Part shown: piece by piece, positions 1 to 8,362 of the stretch | Numbering within the stretch: position 1 is the stretch's first letter | How the letters are laid out: each line of letters opens with the position of its first letter | Assembly (NCBI RefSeq): GCF_019049855.1 | Contig: NZ_JAHLSY010000004.1 | Coordinates: forward strand, 1 to 64,000 | DNA: 64,000 nt | From: Hydrogenophilus thiooxidans | GTDB taxonomy: Bacteria; Pseudomonadota; Gammaproteobacteria; Burkholderiales; Rhodocyclaceae | Direction of reading: 5' to 3' | The notes under the pieces: model-generated | What the model was told of the DNA's origin: nothing | Databases searched by the model: none | What the model saw: the letters and a program-made list of their open reading frames with translations, nothing else | Position numbers and translations under genes: made by a program

Positions 1-107
1 ACGAAGTCGTGCGCTATGCCGAAAAGCAAGGGCTTTATGTGCTCGTGCAAGCGGACGACGACGTGGTGGTGTGTAACCAGCCGGGATTTACGCCAAGGAC
101 GTGGTGA
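1..107 (+). CDS. C-terminal end of an unrecognised protein (partial)
   Basis: The frame is open from the window edge and ends at TGA 105-107. The last residues read YAEKQGLYVLVQADDD and then NQPGFTPRTW. This kind of ending (aromatic and valine-rich strand, then a FxPRxW tail) is familiar from proteins of the DUF3782/COG5493 kind, but too little is visible to assign the family. The gene starts upstream of the window. It runs toward the minus-strand gene that ends at 153. Confidence 0.45.
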   Translation, partial: EVVRYAEKQGLYVLVQADDDVVVCNQPGFTPRTW

Positions 108-152
108 GCACCCTACCTTCAAGGCCGAAATGTCGGCCGAAAGTTTCCCGCT

Positions 153-692
153 TCAGGCGGACGCCACCGGTTCTGAAGTGGCTGGCGAGTGCGCCAACAA
201 GTACGCGGCAACCAAGCCGTTTGCCAAACCAAAGAGCGTTGCAGTAGAGAGAAACACCGGCAGCAACCACCAGATCCCATCGTGGGGAACGAGCCAAAGG
301 CGCGCTAGGATCAGTTGCCCCCAGATGTGCGCCCACGCCATGAGGAGCGACGCGGTAACCGGGCCAAAGAGGTGCCGCGGAAGCCCCAGCGCAACGGCAA
401 GCGCCGCAAGGCTTGCGATCGCACCGGCTAGCGCAAGGAAAAACCCCGGCGCGAAGAGTTGCCCCAAGGCGATACTCGCGGCGAAGACGCGCAAGAGGCT
501 CACCCAAGCTGCCGCTTGCCAGCCGTGTCGCCAGCCTACCCAGAGTACAACGATGTTCGCCACTCCCGGTTTGACGCCGGGGATGGGAAGCGGAATCGCG
601 GCTTCGGCGATGGAAAGGGCGATTGCTGCACCGCTCCAGCGCGCGATGCGGCGGTCTTCTGCGGTCGGGGTGAGGTGTGGGCCGGTGGTCAC
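153..692 (-). CDS. Gx transporter family / heptaprenyl diphosphate synthase component I-like membrane protein
   Basis: A 179-residue, very hydrophobic protein with about five membrane segments. The first segment contains IPLPIPGVKPGVANIVVL, the signature stretch of the Hpre_diP_synt_I family (Pfam PF07456), in which PGxKxGxAN is highly conserved. Despite the old family name, single-subunit members are thought to be membrane transport or coupling proteins, often next to NusG-II or ApbE/Rnf-type genes. No such partner is in view, so the substrate is unknown. The start at 692 is the only methionine before the first membrane segment. It is transcribed divergently from the MNT gene. Confidence 0.75.
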   Translation of the reverse strand: MTTGPHLTPTAEDRRIARWSGAAIALSIAEAAIPLPIPGVKPGVANIVVLWVGWRHGWQAAAWVSLLRVFAASIALGQLFAPGFFLALAGAIASLAALAVALGLPRHLFGPVTASLLMAWAHIWGQLILARLWLVPHDGIWWLLPVFLSTATLFGLANGLVAAYLLAHSPATSEPVASA

Positions 693-746
693 GCGCTTTG
701 GTTTGCTATAGAATGGTTTCAGTTGAAAAAGCGGTAACTGTCAATT

Positions 747-1064
747 GTGATGATAGCAACGTTTCCGCGTCTTTCTGATCATTATCGGGCAACGATCCGT
801 GCAACCGTCCGTGAGGTGTTTGGCCCGGAGGTGCGGGTGTGGCTTTTTGGTTCTCGGGTTGATGCCACTGCGCGGGGAGGCGATATCGATTTGCTGGTGG
901 AGTCGCCTACGCCTATTGCCGATCGCGAACGCAAGACGTTGCGTTGTTTGGCTCGGTTGCAGATGCGGTTAGGAGAGCAACCGATCGATCTTTTGGTTCT
1001 CGATCCTCTGGTTGCTCGCCTCCCGATTCATGCCGAGGCTTTGCGGACAGGGCTGATGTTGTGA
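747..1064 (+). CDS. MNT-type nucleotidyltransferase (MntA-like antitoxin)
   Basis: A 105-residue minimal nucleotidyltransferase. The motif WLFGSR, nine residues, then DID at about residues 33-49 is the GSx(9-10)DxD metal and nucleotide site of the Pol-beta-like MNT fold, and a later IDLLVLD supplies the third acidic residue. In MntA/HepT pairs the MNT protein silences the HEPN toxin by adding AMP groups to a tyrosine. The gene overlaps the following HEPN gene by four bases, which supports a functional pair. The start can be GTG 747 or ATG 750. No strong ribosome-binding site is visible. Confidence 0.8.
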   Translation: MMIATFPRLSDHYRATIRATVREVFGPEVRVWLFGSRVDATARGGDIDLLVESPTPIADRERKTLRCLARLQMRLGEQPIDLLVLDPLVARLPIHAEALRTGLML

Positions 1065-1618
1065 CTGCGGCGTTTTTGCCCATTGACCGCTTGATCGCTA
1101 CGCTTACGATCGTCTGGCGAGAAGGAGTGCATCTCGACTTTAGCTGGAGGCGGCTCTTTCGTGAACCGATCACGGTCGATTGGGTCTTGGGGTTGACGGA
1201 TGATTGGGAACGAGCGGAACGGTTGGAAGCGTTCGTCTCGCGTTTTGGCCGGATGCAAGATACCATAGCCACGAAATTACTTCCCCGCTGGCTTTTGGCG
1301 ATAGCCGAGACGCCGGGGAGTCAGATCGAGGTGCTCAATCGTGCCGAGCGGTTGGGGGTTTTGCCAAGCACCGAGCAGTGGCTCGAGGTTCGTTTGCTGC
1401 GCAACCGGTTGATTCATGAGTATCTGGTTGATCCCGCGGTGTTTGCCGAAGATTTGCTGCTAGCCCGAGAAGGTACGTTTCTACTCTTTGCGGTCTTCAA
1501 CGCGGTTCGGCAGTTTGCCGAAACGCGCATCGGAATTGAGCAAACACTTTTGCCCCCGCCGCTAGAGCTACCCCACGAACAACGGGGCACGGATTCAGAA
1601 AATACCCCATTTCCGTAA
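1061..1618 (+). CDS. HEPN-domain protein (HepT-like toxin)
   Basis: A 185-residue, mostly helical protein starting at GTG 1061, where GTGA overlaps the stop of the MNT gene, so translation is probably coupled. Near residue 115 it carries RNRLIHEY, which fits the RX4HXY signature of HepT-type HEPN RNases: the Arg and His are catalytic and the Tyr is the residue AMPylated by the partner. It is longer than a typical HepT, with extra C-terminal residues rich in proline. Its 3' end overlaps the convergent regulator gene by 24 bases. RNase activity is inferred from the motif only. Confidence 0.75.
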   Translation: MTAAFLPIDRLIATLTIVWREGVHLDFSWRRLFREPITVDWVLGLTDDWERAERLEAFVSRFGRMQDTIATKLLPRWLLAIAETPGSQIEVLNRAERLGVLPSTEQWLEVRLLRNRLIHEYLVDPAVFAEDLLLAREGTFLLFAVFNAVRQFAETRIGIEQTLLPPPLELPHEQRGTDSENTPFP

Positions 1619-2917
1619 GCGGTAGCGCAGTTGGCTCAGCGTGATGCCCAACTGCTGCGCTGCGCGCGATTGGTTGCCGCCACACGCTGCCAACGCGGCA
1701 CGCAGCCGTTCGGGGGTGAGCGGTGGCTCGTTGGCCTGAGGGGGCTGTTCCACAGGTTGGGGCTGTGCCGCAGGGTGCGCGCGGGTGCATTGGGTGAGGC
1801 ACTGTGGCGTGATCGCGCCGTCACTGAGCGCGAGCGCACGGGCGAGTACGTTTTCCAGTTCGCGGACGTTGCCGGGCCAGGGTTGCTGCTGCAGCCACGC
1901 CAGCGCTTCCGGGGTGATGGGCGCCGGGGGGAGCTGGTCCCGTTCCGCGATGCGCTGGATCAGGTGTTCGGCCAAGAGCGGAATGTCCTCACGGCGCGCG
2001 GTCAGTGGCGGAAGATCGACCACCAGGACCGCCAGGCGGTAGTAGAGGTCTTCACGAAAGCGCCCTTCGGCCACTGCGGCAGCCAGATCGACGTGCGTTG
2101 CGGCAACGAATCGGACGTCCACGGGGCGCTCTTCGGTGCCGCCAAGCGGGCGGATGGTGCGCTCTTGGAGCACCCTCAGGAGTTTGGGTTGGAGCGGCAG
2201 CGGCAATTCGGCCACTTCGTCCAGGAAAAGGGTGCCGCCCGCTGCGCTGGCGATGAGCCCGGTGCGGTCGCTGTGGGCGCCGGTATAGGCCCCTTTTTTG
2301 ACGCCGAAGAGTTCCGCTTCGATGAGTTCTGCAGGGATCGCGCCACAGTTGACGGCAACGAATGGGCCATGGCGGCGCGGGGAGAGGGCGTGGAGGAGCC
2401 GCGCGGTGCGCTCTTTGCCGGAGCCCGAGGGCCCTTGGATGAGGACCGGCGCGAGGCTCTTTGCGAAACGGGCGATCTGCGCGCGCACGGTGGTCATCAC
2501 GGCGCTGGACCCGATCAGTTGCGTCTGGGGGTCGCTTTCGAGGGATGGTGGCGTATTCGCTGCGGGCGCGGGCACCGCATCGAGCAGTTTGGCCAACCGT
2601 TCGCGCGCGACCGGTTTGGTGAGGAAGTCGATTGCGCCGAGTTTGGTCGCGCGCACCGCGGTGTCGATGTCGCCGTACGCGGTGATCACAGCGACGGGAA
2701 GCTCCGGTTTTTCCTGGGTCAGTGCTTCGATGATCGCGATCCCGTTACCGTCCGGAAGGCGCAGGTCGGTGAGCACCAGGTCGAAGGGTTCGCGGCGGGC
2801 GCGGGCGAGCCCTTCGGCACAGGTGGCGGCGGTGACGGCTTCCCACCCCAAGCGGGCGAGCAGCCCCTTCAGGGTGAGGCGCAGATCCGGTTCGTCGTCG
2901 ATGATGAGCGCGCGCAT
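1595..2917 (-). CDS. NtrC-family sigma-54 response regulator, PilR-like
   Basis: A 440-residue three-domain regulator. The receiver domain has the acidic pair in IIDDEPD and phospho-acceptor Asp51 in LTDLRLPDG. The AAA+ domain has Walker A GPSGSGKE near residue 160, the sigma-54 contact loop GAYTGA (GAFTGA with F replaced by Y) and Walker B LFLDEV. A Fis-type helix-turn-helix lies at the C-terminus (NQSRAAQQLGIT). It should activate sigma-54 promoters on phosphorylation. The likely partner is the PilS-like kinase at 5343-6869, which lies about 2.4 kb away on the other strand beside a PP0621-type gene, the usual neighbour of pilS. The PilR assignment is inferred from that context and from its length. 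Confidence 0.85.
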   Translation of the reverse strand: MRALIIDDEPDLRLTLKGLLARLGWEAVTAATCAEGLARARREPFDLVLTDLRLPDGNGIAIIEALTQEKPELPVAVITAYGDIDTAVRATKLGAIDFLTKPVARERLAKLLDAVPAPAANTPPSLESDPQTQLIGSSAVMTTVRAQIARFAKSLAPVLIQGPSGSGKERTARLLHALSPRRHGPFVAVNCGAIPAELIEAELFGVKKGAYTGAHSDRTGLIASAAGGTLFLDEVAELPLPLQPKLLRVLQERTIRPLGGTEERPVDVRFVAATHVDLAAAVAEGRFREDLYYRLAVLVVDLPPLTARREDIPLLAEHLIQRIAERDQLPPAPITPEALAWLQQQPWPGNVRELENVLARALALSDGAITPQCLTQCTRAHPAAQPQPVEQPPQANEPPLTPERLRAALAACGGNQSRAAQQLGITLSQLRYRLRKWGIF

Positions 2918-3001
2918 GGCGCTATTGTGCCCGATTTTTGTGTCAAGGGCTCTATGCGATAATGGCTGCCTCGTTCGGAGTCAGCTAGCGGAGCAAGCAC
3001 G

Positions 3002-3895
3002 ATGGCAAACCAAAAAGTGGGTTTCATCGGTCTGGGGCTGATGGGCCGGCCCATGGCGTTGAACTTGTTGAAGGCTGGGTTCGAAGTGCATGTCTGGGCG
3101 CGGCGCGCAGAGTCGATGCAGCCGTTGCTCGATGCGGGTGCGCACGGGGCGGCGTCGCCCGCGGCGCTTGCCGAAGCGGTGCCGGTGACGATTTCGATGG
3201 TGGCCGATGCGCCGGACGTTGCCGAGGTGACGTTGGGGCCGAACGGTGTCGTGCAAGGAGCGCGAGCGGGCCATATCCACGTCGATATGAGCACGATCGC
3301 GCCGGGGGCGGCGAAGGAGATCGCCGCGCAGCTTGCGGAACGGGGAGTGCGGATGCTCGATGCGCCGGTCTCTGGCGGCGAGATCGGCGCGATCGAAGCC
3401 ACGCTCACGATCATGGTGGGTGGCGACGAGGCTGCGTTTCAGGAGGCGTTGCCCTTTTTCGAAGCGATGGGCAAGACGGTGACCTACGTGGGGGCAAGTG
3501 GCGCGGGGCAGGTGGCGAAAGCGTGCAATCAGGTGCTTACTGGGGTCACGGTGGTCGCGGTAGCGGAAGCGCTCAACTTGGCGCGCGCGGCAGGGGTCGA
3601 TCCCGCTCGGGTTCGCGAAGCGCTTTTGGGGGGTTCGGCCTACTCCAAGGTACTCGAAAACCACGGGGCACGGATGTTGGCGCGCAACTTCCGGCCTGGA
3701 TTCAAGGCGTGGATGCACCAGAAGGATATGAGAATCGTGCTCGACGAGGCGCACCGTTTGAACGTGCCGGCGCTTACGTCCGCGGTTGCGGCGCAGCTCT
3801 TCAACGCGGTGGTGGGATCGGGCAAAGGGGAAGAGGATTCGATCGCGGTGCTGCAAATCTTGGAGGTGATGAGTGGTGCCAACCCCGAAGCCTGA
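3002..3895 (+). CDS. NAD(P)-dependent beta-hydroxyacid dehydrogenase (3-hydroxyisobutyrate/tartronate semialdehyde reductase family)
   Basis: A 297-residue two-domain oxidoreductase. The N-terminal Rossmann motif is GFIGLGLMGRPMA. The substrate-binding signature DAPVSGGEIGA lies near residue 120, and the catalytic lysine is in GAGQVAKACNQ near residue 170. Members reduce or oxidise short 3-hydroxy acids such as tartronate semialdehyde, succinic semialdehyde or 3-hydroxyisobutyrate; the sequence does not decide which. The ATG at 3002 follows a purine-rich stretch. The gene overlaps the aminotransferase by 23 bases, so the two are probably one operon. Confidence 0.88.
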   Translation: MANQKVGFIGLGLMGRPMALNLLKAGFEVHVWARRAESMQPLLDAGAHGAASPAALAEAVPVTISMVADAPDVAEVTLGPNGVVQGARAGHIHVDMSTIAPGAAKEIAAQLAERGVRMLDAPVSGGEIGAIEATLTIMVGGDEAAFQEALPFFEAMGKTVTYVGASGAGQVAKACNQVLTGVTVVAVAEALNLARAAGVDPARVREALLGGSAYSKVLENHGARMLARNFRPGFKAWMHQKDMRIVLDEAHRLNVPALTSAVAAQLFNAVVGSGKGEEDSIAVLQILEVMSGANPEA

Positions 3896-5090
3896 ACGGG
3901 GCGGTGCGCGGCTTACCGCAACGGTGGCACCGCGCAGTAAGCTCCCCGAGGTGGGTACGACCATCTTCACCGTGATGAGCGCACTCGCGCAGGCGCATGG
4001 GGCGATCAACCTGTCGCAGGGGTTTCCCGATTTCGACCCCGACCCGGCGCTGTTGGAGCGGGTGGCGTATTGGCTGGGTGCGGGTAAGAATCAATATCCG
4101 CCAATGGCTGGGGTGCCGGCATTGCGTGAGGCGATCGCGGCGAAGCTCGCCCGCTGTTATGGGTTGAGCGTGGACCCTGAGAGTGAAATCACGGTGACCG
4201 CCGGGGCGACGCAGGCGCTCTTTTCGGCGATCCACGCCTTGGTTCATCCGGGCGACGAGGTGATCCTTTTTGAGCCGGCGTACGACTCCTACGCGCCTGC
4301 GGTGCGTCTCGCGGGTGGTGTGGTGCGCTACGTGCCGCTGCTTCCCCCTACCTATACACCCGATTGGGGGACGTTCGATCGCTGCTTCTCCGCGCGGACA
4401 CGCCTCGTGGTGGTGAATACGCCGCACAACCCCACGGGTGCGATCTGGCGCGAAGCCGATTGGGCGGCGCTTGCCGAGCGGCTCGACGGCAGTGACGCGA
4501 TGGTGCTTGCCGACGAAGTCTATGAACACATCGTTTTCGATGGAGCGCGACACGAGAGCGTATTGCGGCAACCGGGGCTTGCGGGGCGGGCGCTGGCGGT
4601 ATTCAGTTTTGGCAAGACGTTTCACGTCACCGGTTGGAAGATCGGGTACGTGGTGGGCGCGGCGCCACTGATGGCGGAATTTCGCCGCGTGCATCAGTTC
4701 GACGTCTTTACGGTGAGCCACGCGGAGCAGTGGGCGTTGGCCGACTATCTGGCCGAACCGGCGCACTATGAGGGGTTGGCGGCGTTTTACCAGCAAAAAC
4801 GGGACCGTTTGCGGGGTTGGCTGACGCAAGCGGGGTTCAACCTGCTGCCCGCACAGGGAACCTACTTTCAGTTGGCGCACCATCCCGATTTCCGGCACGA
4901 ACCCGATACGGCGTTTGTCCGCTGGCTGACCGAGACGGTAGGGGTTGCGGCGATCCCGGTTTCGGCGTTTTACCACGACCACCGCGACGACGGCGTCATC
5001 CGATTTTGTTTCGCGAAGCGCGATGAAACGCTTGATGCCGCGGGGCAGCGGTTGGTTGCCGGTTGTGGCCGGAAAGGCAAGGAAGCGTGA
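3873..5090 (+). CDS. Methionine-type aminotransferase (YbdL/KAT family)
   Basis: A 405-residue class I PLP aminotransferase. It has the family start INLSQGFPDF, the substrate stretch VVVNTPHNPTGA, the DEVYEH loop that holds the cofactor Asp, and the PLP lysine in SFGKTFHVTGWKIG near residue 250. In this subgroup the enzyme usually transaminates methionine or other hydrophobic amino acids with 2-oxo acids, often to close the methionine salvage pathway. The start GTG 3873 lies inside the end of the dehydrogenase gene, 7 bases after GGAGG, which supports translational coupling. The stop overlaps the next start (TGATG). Confidence 0.88.
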   Translation: MVPTPKPERGGARLTATVAPRSKLPEVGTTIFTVMSALAQAHGAINLSQGFPDFDPDPALLERVAYWLGAGKNQYPPMAGVPALREAIAAKLARCYGLSVDPESEITVTAGATQALFSAIHALVHPGDEVILFEPAYDSYAPAVRLAGGVVRYVPLLPPTYTPDWGTFDRCFSARTRLVVVNTPHNPTGAIWREADWAALAERLDGSDAMVLADEVYEHIVFDGARHESVLRQPGLAGRALAVFSFGKTFHVTGWKIGYVVGAAPLMAEFRRVHQFDVFTVSHAEQWALADYLAEPAHYEGLAAFYQQKRDRLRGWLTQAGFNLLPAQGTYFQLAHHPDFRHEPDTAFVRWLTETVGVAAIPVSAFYHDHRDDGVIRFCFAKRDETLDAAGQRLVAGCGRKGKEA

Positions 5091-5371
5091 TGAAATACTT
5101 GGTTTTGCTCGTGGTGGTGGCGGGCGTACTCTGGTGGATCCAACGCCGTTGGCAGGCGCCGCAAGCGCCGAGGCAGGAGCGCCCATGGGGCTGGCGGTGG
5201 GGTCGGACGCAAGAACCCCCTGCTGCAGCGGACGCGCCGGAAAATGCGGTGCGGGAAGATGCGTTGGTGGCATGCGCCCGTTGTGGTGTGCTGATCCCCA
5301 AGAGCGAAGCCAAAATGCGGAACGGGCGTTACTTCTGTTGTGATGAACACCGCCAACTTGGCTCCCAGTGA
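5090..5371 (+). CDS. PP0621 family small membrane-anchored zinc-ribbon-like protein
   Basis: A 93-residue protein: a single membrane helix at residues 3-17 (YLVLLVVVAGVLWW), a basic tryptophan-rich linker, and a C-terminal C-x2-C ... C-C arrangement (ACARCGVLIP ... YFCCDEH) that looks like a metal-binding ribbon. Proteins of this type are a conserved neighbour upstream of pilS in many beta- and gammaproteobacteria; their function is unknown. The start ATG 5090 overlaps the stop of the aminotransferase, and the gene overlaps the kinase by 29 bases. Confidence 0.75.
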   Translation: MKYLVLLVVVAGVLWWIQRRWQAPQAPRQERPWGWRWGRTQEPPAAADAPENAVREDALVACARCGVLIPKSEAKMRNGRYFCCDEHRQLGSQ

Positions 5372-6869
5372 CGGCGGCTCTCTGTCGCGCTTCTGGACGC
5401 TGAAACGCGCCAGCGACGCGCTGCGGTTGGTCATTGCCGGGTTGCTCTTGGTCGGTGGCCCGACGATGGGGTTGGGGCGGGAGGCGCCTTCGCTCTTTTT
5501 CTTCACCGCGGCGTGTTATCTGGCTGTTGCGGTGGCACTGACGGTCTGGCCCAGTGCGACACTCGTTGCCGCGCACAAGGCGGTGGCGGCCGCGGTGGTC
5601 GATGCCCTTGCGTTTGCCGCGTTGCTGGCGACAAGCGGCGGGTTCGCCTCTGGGTTGCCGACGCTGTTGTTCGTGCTGGTTGTGGTGGCGGCGCTCGAAG
5701 CGGTGCCGAAAATCGCGCTCTTTCATGCCGCGGTCGCGGCGCTCGCTTTGCTCGGGGAGAACCTGTGGCGGCTCTGGCAAGGGTGGGCGGCAACCGATCC
5801 GTTTTTGGTCGGTGCGGCGGGTGGAGCGCTTTTCGTTGCGGCGTGGTTGGCGCAGCGGTTGGGGACGCGGCTGCGGCAAACCGAGGCGGCGCACCAGGCG
5901 CAACAGGCGTTGCTCGCGTGGCAGCGTACGGTAAACGATCGCATCGTTCAGGAGCTCGCGGACGGAGTGTTGTGGATCGATGCGCAGGGGGTGGTCCGCT
6001 ACGCCTCCCCCCGCGTCGTGGCGTGGTTGGGGGAAGACCCGAGTGACAAGCCGCTTACCGAAGTCCTGCCTGAGCCGATTCATCCTGGTGAGGAGCGGTG
6101 GTGGCGCCAGAACGGGCGTTTGTGGCGGCTGAAAGGCGGGATGCCGGATCGCAACGGGGTGTGGTTGCTCTTTCTCTCCGATTTTGCCGGAGTGCAGCGC
6201 GCGTTCCGGCAGGAGCGGCTGGCGTCACTGGGTTTGCTGCTTGCCGGGGTGGCGCATGAGGTGCGCAATCCCCTGGCCGGGGTGATGCAGGCGCTCGACC
6301 TCTTGCGCGATGCCGCAACGAGCAGCGAGCGCGGGGAGCTGGTTGCGTTGGCCGAGCGCAACGCGGCGCGCATCGCCCATCTGATCGACGAGGTGCTGCT
6401 GCTGGGAAGACAGCAGCCCCCAAACCCTGAGGCGGTTCCGTTGGTAGCGTGGCTACGCCGTTGGTGTTCGGAGTTGCCCCAGCCGGAGCAAACGCGCGTT
6501 TCGGTGCAGGGCAGCGACGCGATCGCGGCGTGGGTGGATGTGCGCCACCTCCAGACGATCGTCGACAATTTGGTCCGCAACGCGTTGGCCTTTGCCTCGG
6601 CGCAACCGGGCGCGGTGCAGGTGACCGTCTCGGCAGCGAACGAGCAGGTGTGCCTCACGGTGGCCGACGACGGACCCGGTGTAGCCGACGAGCTCGCCGA
6701 GCGGCTGTTCGAGCCGTTCGTCTCCGGCCGCGCCAACGGCACGGGGTTGGGTCTCTATCTGGTGCATGAGCTGGTGCGCGTAAACGGCGGTGAAGTTCGC
6801 TATCGACGTGGCCCCAAAGGGGGGGCCGTCTTTACCGTGCTGTTGCCGCAAGCGGCGCGTTGCGGGTAA
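5343..6869 (+). CDS. PilS-like sensor histidine kinase
   Basis: About 508 residues. The N-terminal 180 residues form roughly six membrane helices, as in PilS. A PAS-like segment (DGVLWIDAQGVVRYAS) follows, then a HisKA domain with phospho-acceptor His in GVAHEVRNPLAG near residue 305, and an ATPase domain with N box (NLVRNAL), G1 (DDGPGV) and G2 (GTGLGLYLV). It would sense a membrane signal and phosphorylate the NtrC-type regulator at 1595-2917. The start can be GTG 5340 or ATG 5343, both inside the PP0621 gene. Its last 38 bases overlap the convergent mltA gene. Confidence 0.85.
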   Translation: MNTANLAPSDGGSLSRFWTLKRASDALRLVIAGLLLVGGPTMGLGREAPSLFFFTAACYLAVAVALTVWPSATLVAAHKAVAAAVVDALAFAALLATSGGFASGLPTLLFVLVVVAALEAVPKIALFHAAVAALALLGENLWRLWQGWAATDPFLVGAAGGALFVAAWLAQRLGTRLRQTEAAHQAQQALLAWQRTVNDRIVQELADGVLWIDAQGVVRYASPRVVAWLGEDPSDKPLTEVLPEPIHPGEERWWRQNGRLWRLKGGMPDRNGVWLLFLSDFAGVQRAFRQERLASLGLLLAGVAHEVRNPLAGVMQALDLLRDAATSSERGELVALAERNAARIAHLIDEVLLLGRQQPPNPEAVPLVAWLRRWCSELPQPEQTRVSVQGSDAIAAWVDVRHLQTIVDNLVRNALAFASAQPGAVQVTVSAANEQVCLTVADDGPGVADELAERLFEPFVSGRANGTGLGLYLVHELVRVNGGEVRYRRGPKGGAVFTVLLPQAARCG

Positions 6870-8151
6870 CCGGCGGATTGGCGCCCCGAGGCCAAAGCAG
6901 CCACCAGGTGGCGTCTGCTTTGGTGCGTCCCGCGCGTGCGCCCGCCGCGTGCCCACTCCCCCAGTAGAAGTCGCCGCGCAGAGGCCCTTGGATCGCGCCG
7001 CCGGTGTCGAGCGCGACGACCAATTGCGCGAGCGGTTGGGGCGCGTTCGGGGCGTAGAGCCACAGCGGTGCGCCAAGCGGCAGAAACCGCGGGTCGACCG
7101 CGACGCTGCGTTGCGCAACGAGCGGCACGCCGAGCGCGCCTACGGGACCGTCGGCGGGGTCGCTACTTGGGGGCGGAAGTTCGCGGAAAAAGACGTAGCT
7201 GGGGTTTTCCGCTAGGAGCGCATCGCGCGCGTGCGGGTGGGTTTCGAGCCACGCGCGGATTCCAGTCAATGACGCGCGTTCGAGGGGCAGTTCGCCGCGC
7301 GCGACCAAGAGCTGTCCGATCGAACGGTAGGGGTGGCCGTTGTGGTCGGCATAGCCGATGCGCGCTTCGCCTCCTTCCGCCAAGCGCAAGCGCCCCGAGC
7401 CTTGGATGTGGAGGAAGAAGAGGTCGAGCGGGTCTTTCGCCCAAAAGAGGACGGGAGCAGGAAACCGTGTGCCCATCGCGATGATTTCGCCGCGACTGTA
7501 GTACGGCACGACGCGGTTGCCGACCAGCCGTCCTTTGAGACGAAGGTGGCGGGTTGCGGGTACGACGCTTTCGAGCGCGACGGTGACCAGGTCCGGCGGC
7601 GGAGCGTGGATCGGAAAGGGGTAGTCCGGGCGTGGCGTGCGGCTTGCGGCGATCACCGGTTCGAAATAGCCGGTCAGGAGTCCCGTCGTGCGCTGGCCAT
7701 CGGCGGTGTGGGCTGTGAGTTGCCACGGTTGCAGGTGGGTCTGGAGCCACGCCCGCTGCTCGGGTAACGGGGCGTTCGTGGGCAAACCCGCGCACAGAGG
7801 CTGCCATTCGCGGTACCGGTTGCTGAGGGTGGGGCAGGCGCGGGCCAACGCGGTGAGTGCGCCTTCTAGGGTGTCGTGCGCGGTGCCGGGAAGTTCCGCC
7901 CAGTCGCTGGGCTGTGCGGTGAGCGTGCCCGGAACCGGTTTGGGTGCCGCAGGCTGCTCGATGGGTGCGTGCGCCGTTTCGGGGAGGCAAAGCGGTGGCT
8001 GTTGAGCCGTTTGACAGCCGGTGAGCGCCGTCGCGACAAAGAGGAGGGGCGCAAGGAAGCGGCGTGCACGCGGAAAGCGCTGGGGCGGGAAACGGCGAAT
8101 GCGTAGGCGAAAAGGCCCCTTTTGCGGTTCGATTGCGCGGCGTCGTATCAC
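6832..8151 (-). CDS. mltA: Membrane-bound lytic murein transglycosylase A (lipoprotein)
   Basis: A 439-residue outer-membrane lipoprotein. The signal ends in the lipobox LTGC (Cys46). The MltA domain follows, with YFEPVI, a central FFLHIQGSGR stretch, and a C-terminal 3D barrel containing VALDTGGAI with the expected catalytic aspartate, then GDFYWG. It cleaves the glycan strand between MurNAc and GlcNAc, leaving anhydro-MurNAc ends. No ATG precedes the signal; GTG 8151 is the only plausible start and gives an unusually long basic N-region of about 30 residues. Convergent with the kinase. Confidence 0.88.
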   Translation of the reverse strand: MIRRRAIEPQKGPFRLRIRRFPPQRFPRARRFLAPLLFVATALTGCQTAQQPPLCLPETAHAPIEQPAAPKPVPGTLTAQPSDWAELPGTAHDTLEGALTALARACPTLSNRYREWQPLCAGLPTNAPLPEQRAWLQTHLQPWQLTAHTADGQRTTGLLTGYFEPVIAASRTPRPDYPFPIHAPPPDLVTVALESVVPATRHLRLKGRLVGNRVVPYYSRGEIIAMGTRFPAPVLFWAKDPLDLFFLHIQGSGRLRLAEGGEARIGYADHNGHPYRSIGQLLVARGELPLERASLTGIRAWLETHPHARDALLAENPSYVFFRELPPPSSDPADGPVGALGVPLVAQRSVAVDPRFLPLGAPLWLYAPNAPQPLAQLVVALDTGGAIQGPLRGDFYWGSGHAAGARAGRTKADATWWLLWPRGANPPVTRNAPLAATAR

Positions 8152-8176
8152 GGTTCGGGTTCCCAAACGGTTGGGT

Positions 8177-8204
8177 TTGTGGCGTATGATCGGGGCAGTA
8201 TAAA
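8177..8204 (+). promoter_or_regulatory. Sigma-70-like promoter candidate
   Basis: TTGTGG (8177-8182), a 16-base spacer and TATAAA (8199-8204) precede the short membrane peptide gene and the DUF815 gene. The spacing is slightly short and the -35 is a partial match, so this is tentative. Confidence 0.4.
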
Positions 8205-8226
8205 CGAACGCGGGGAGGATTGTGCG

Positions 8227-8307
8227 ATGTGGGTGGCTGGGATCGAGTTGCTCGTGGTCGCGGTGCTGGTTGGGATCGTGTGGTGGGCGACGCGGCGGCG
8301 GCCGTAG
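8227..8307 (+). CDS. 26-residue single-pass membrane peptide
   Basis: A very short frame with a strong ribosome-binding site (GGGGAGGA, 7 bases before ATG 8227). It encodes one hydrophobic helix (IELLVVAVLVGIVWW) ending in TRRRP, the positive-inside anchor of a membrane peptide. It lies between a promoter candidate and the DUF815 gene. No family was recognised; it could be a real small membrane protein or a leader. Confidence 0.45.
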   Translation: MWVAGIELLVVAVLVGIVWWATRRRP

Positions 8308-8362
8308 CGCGTCACATGCGCCGGGATCGGTACAATGCGGCGTGTTCGTGTGGAGGAACGCA

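Noticed and set aside
3801-6083. A 760-codon open frame on the minus strand under the aminotransferase and kinase genes
   Set aside because: High-GC DNA leaves long antisense frames open. Its product is Arg/Pro/His-rich with no family motif, and the plus-strand genes are all recognised.
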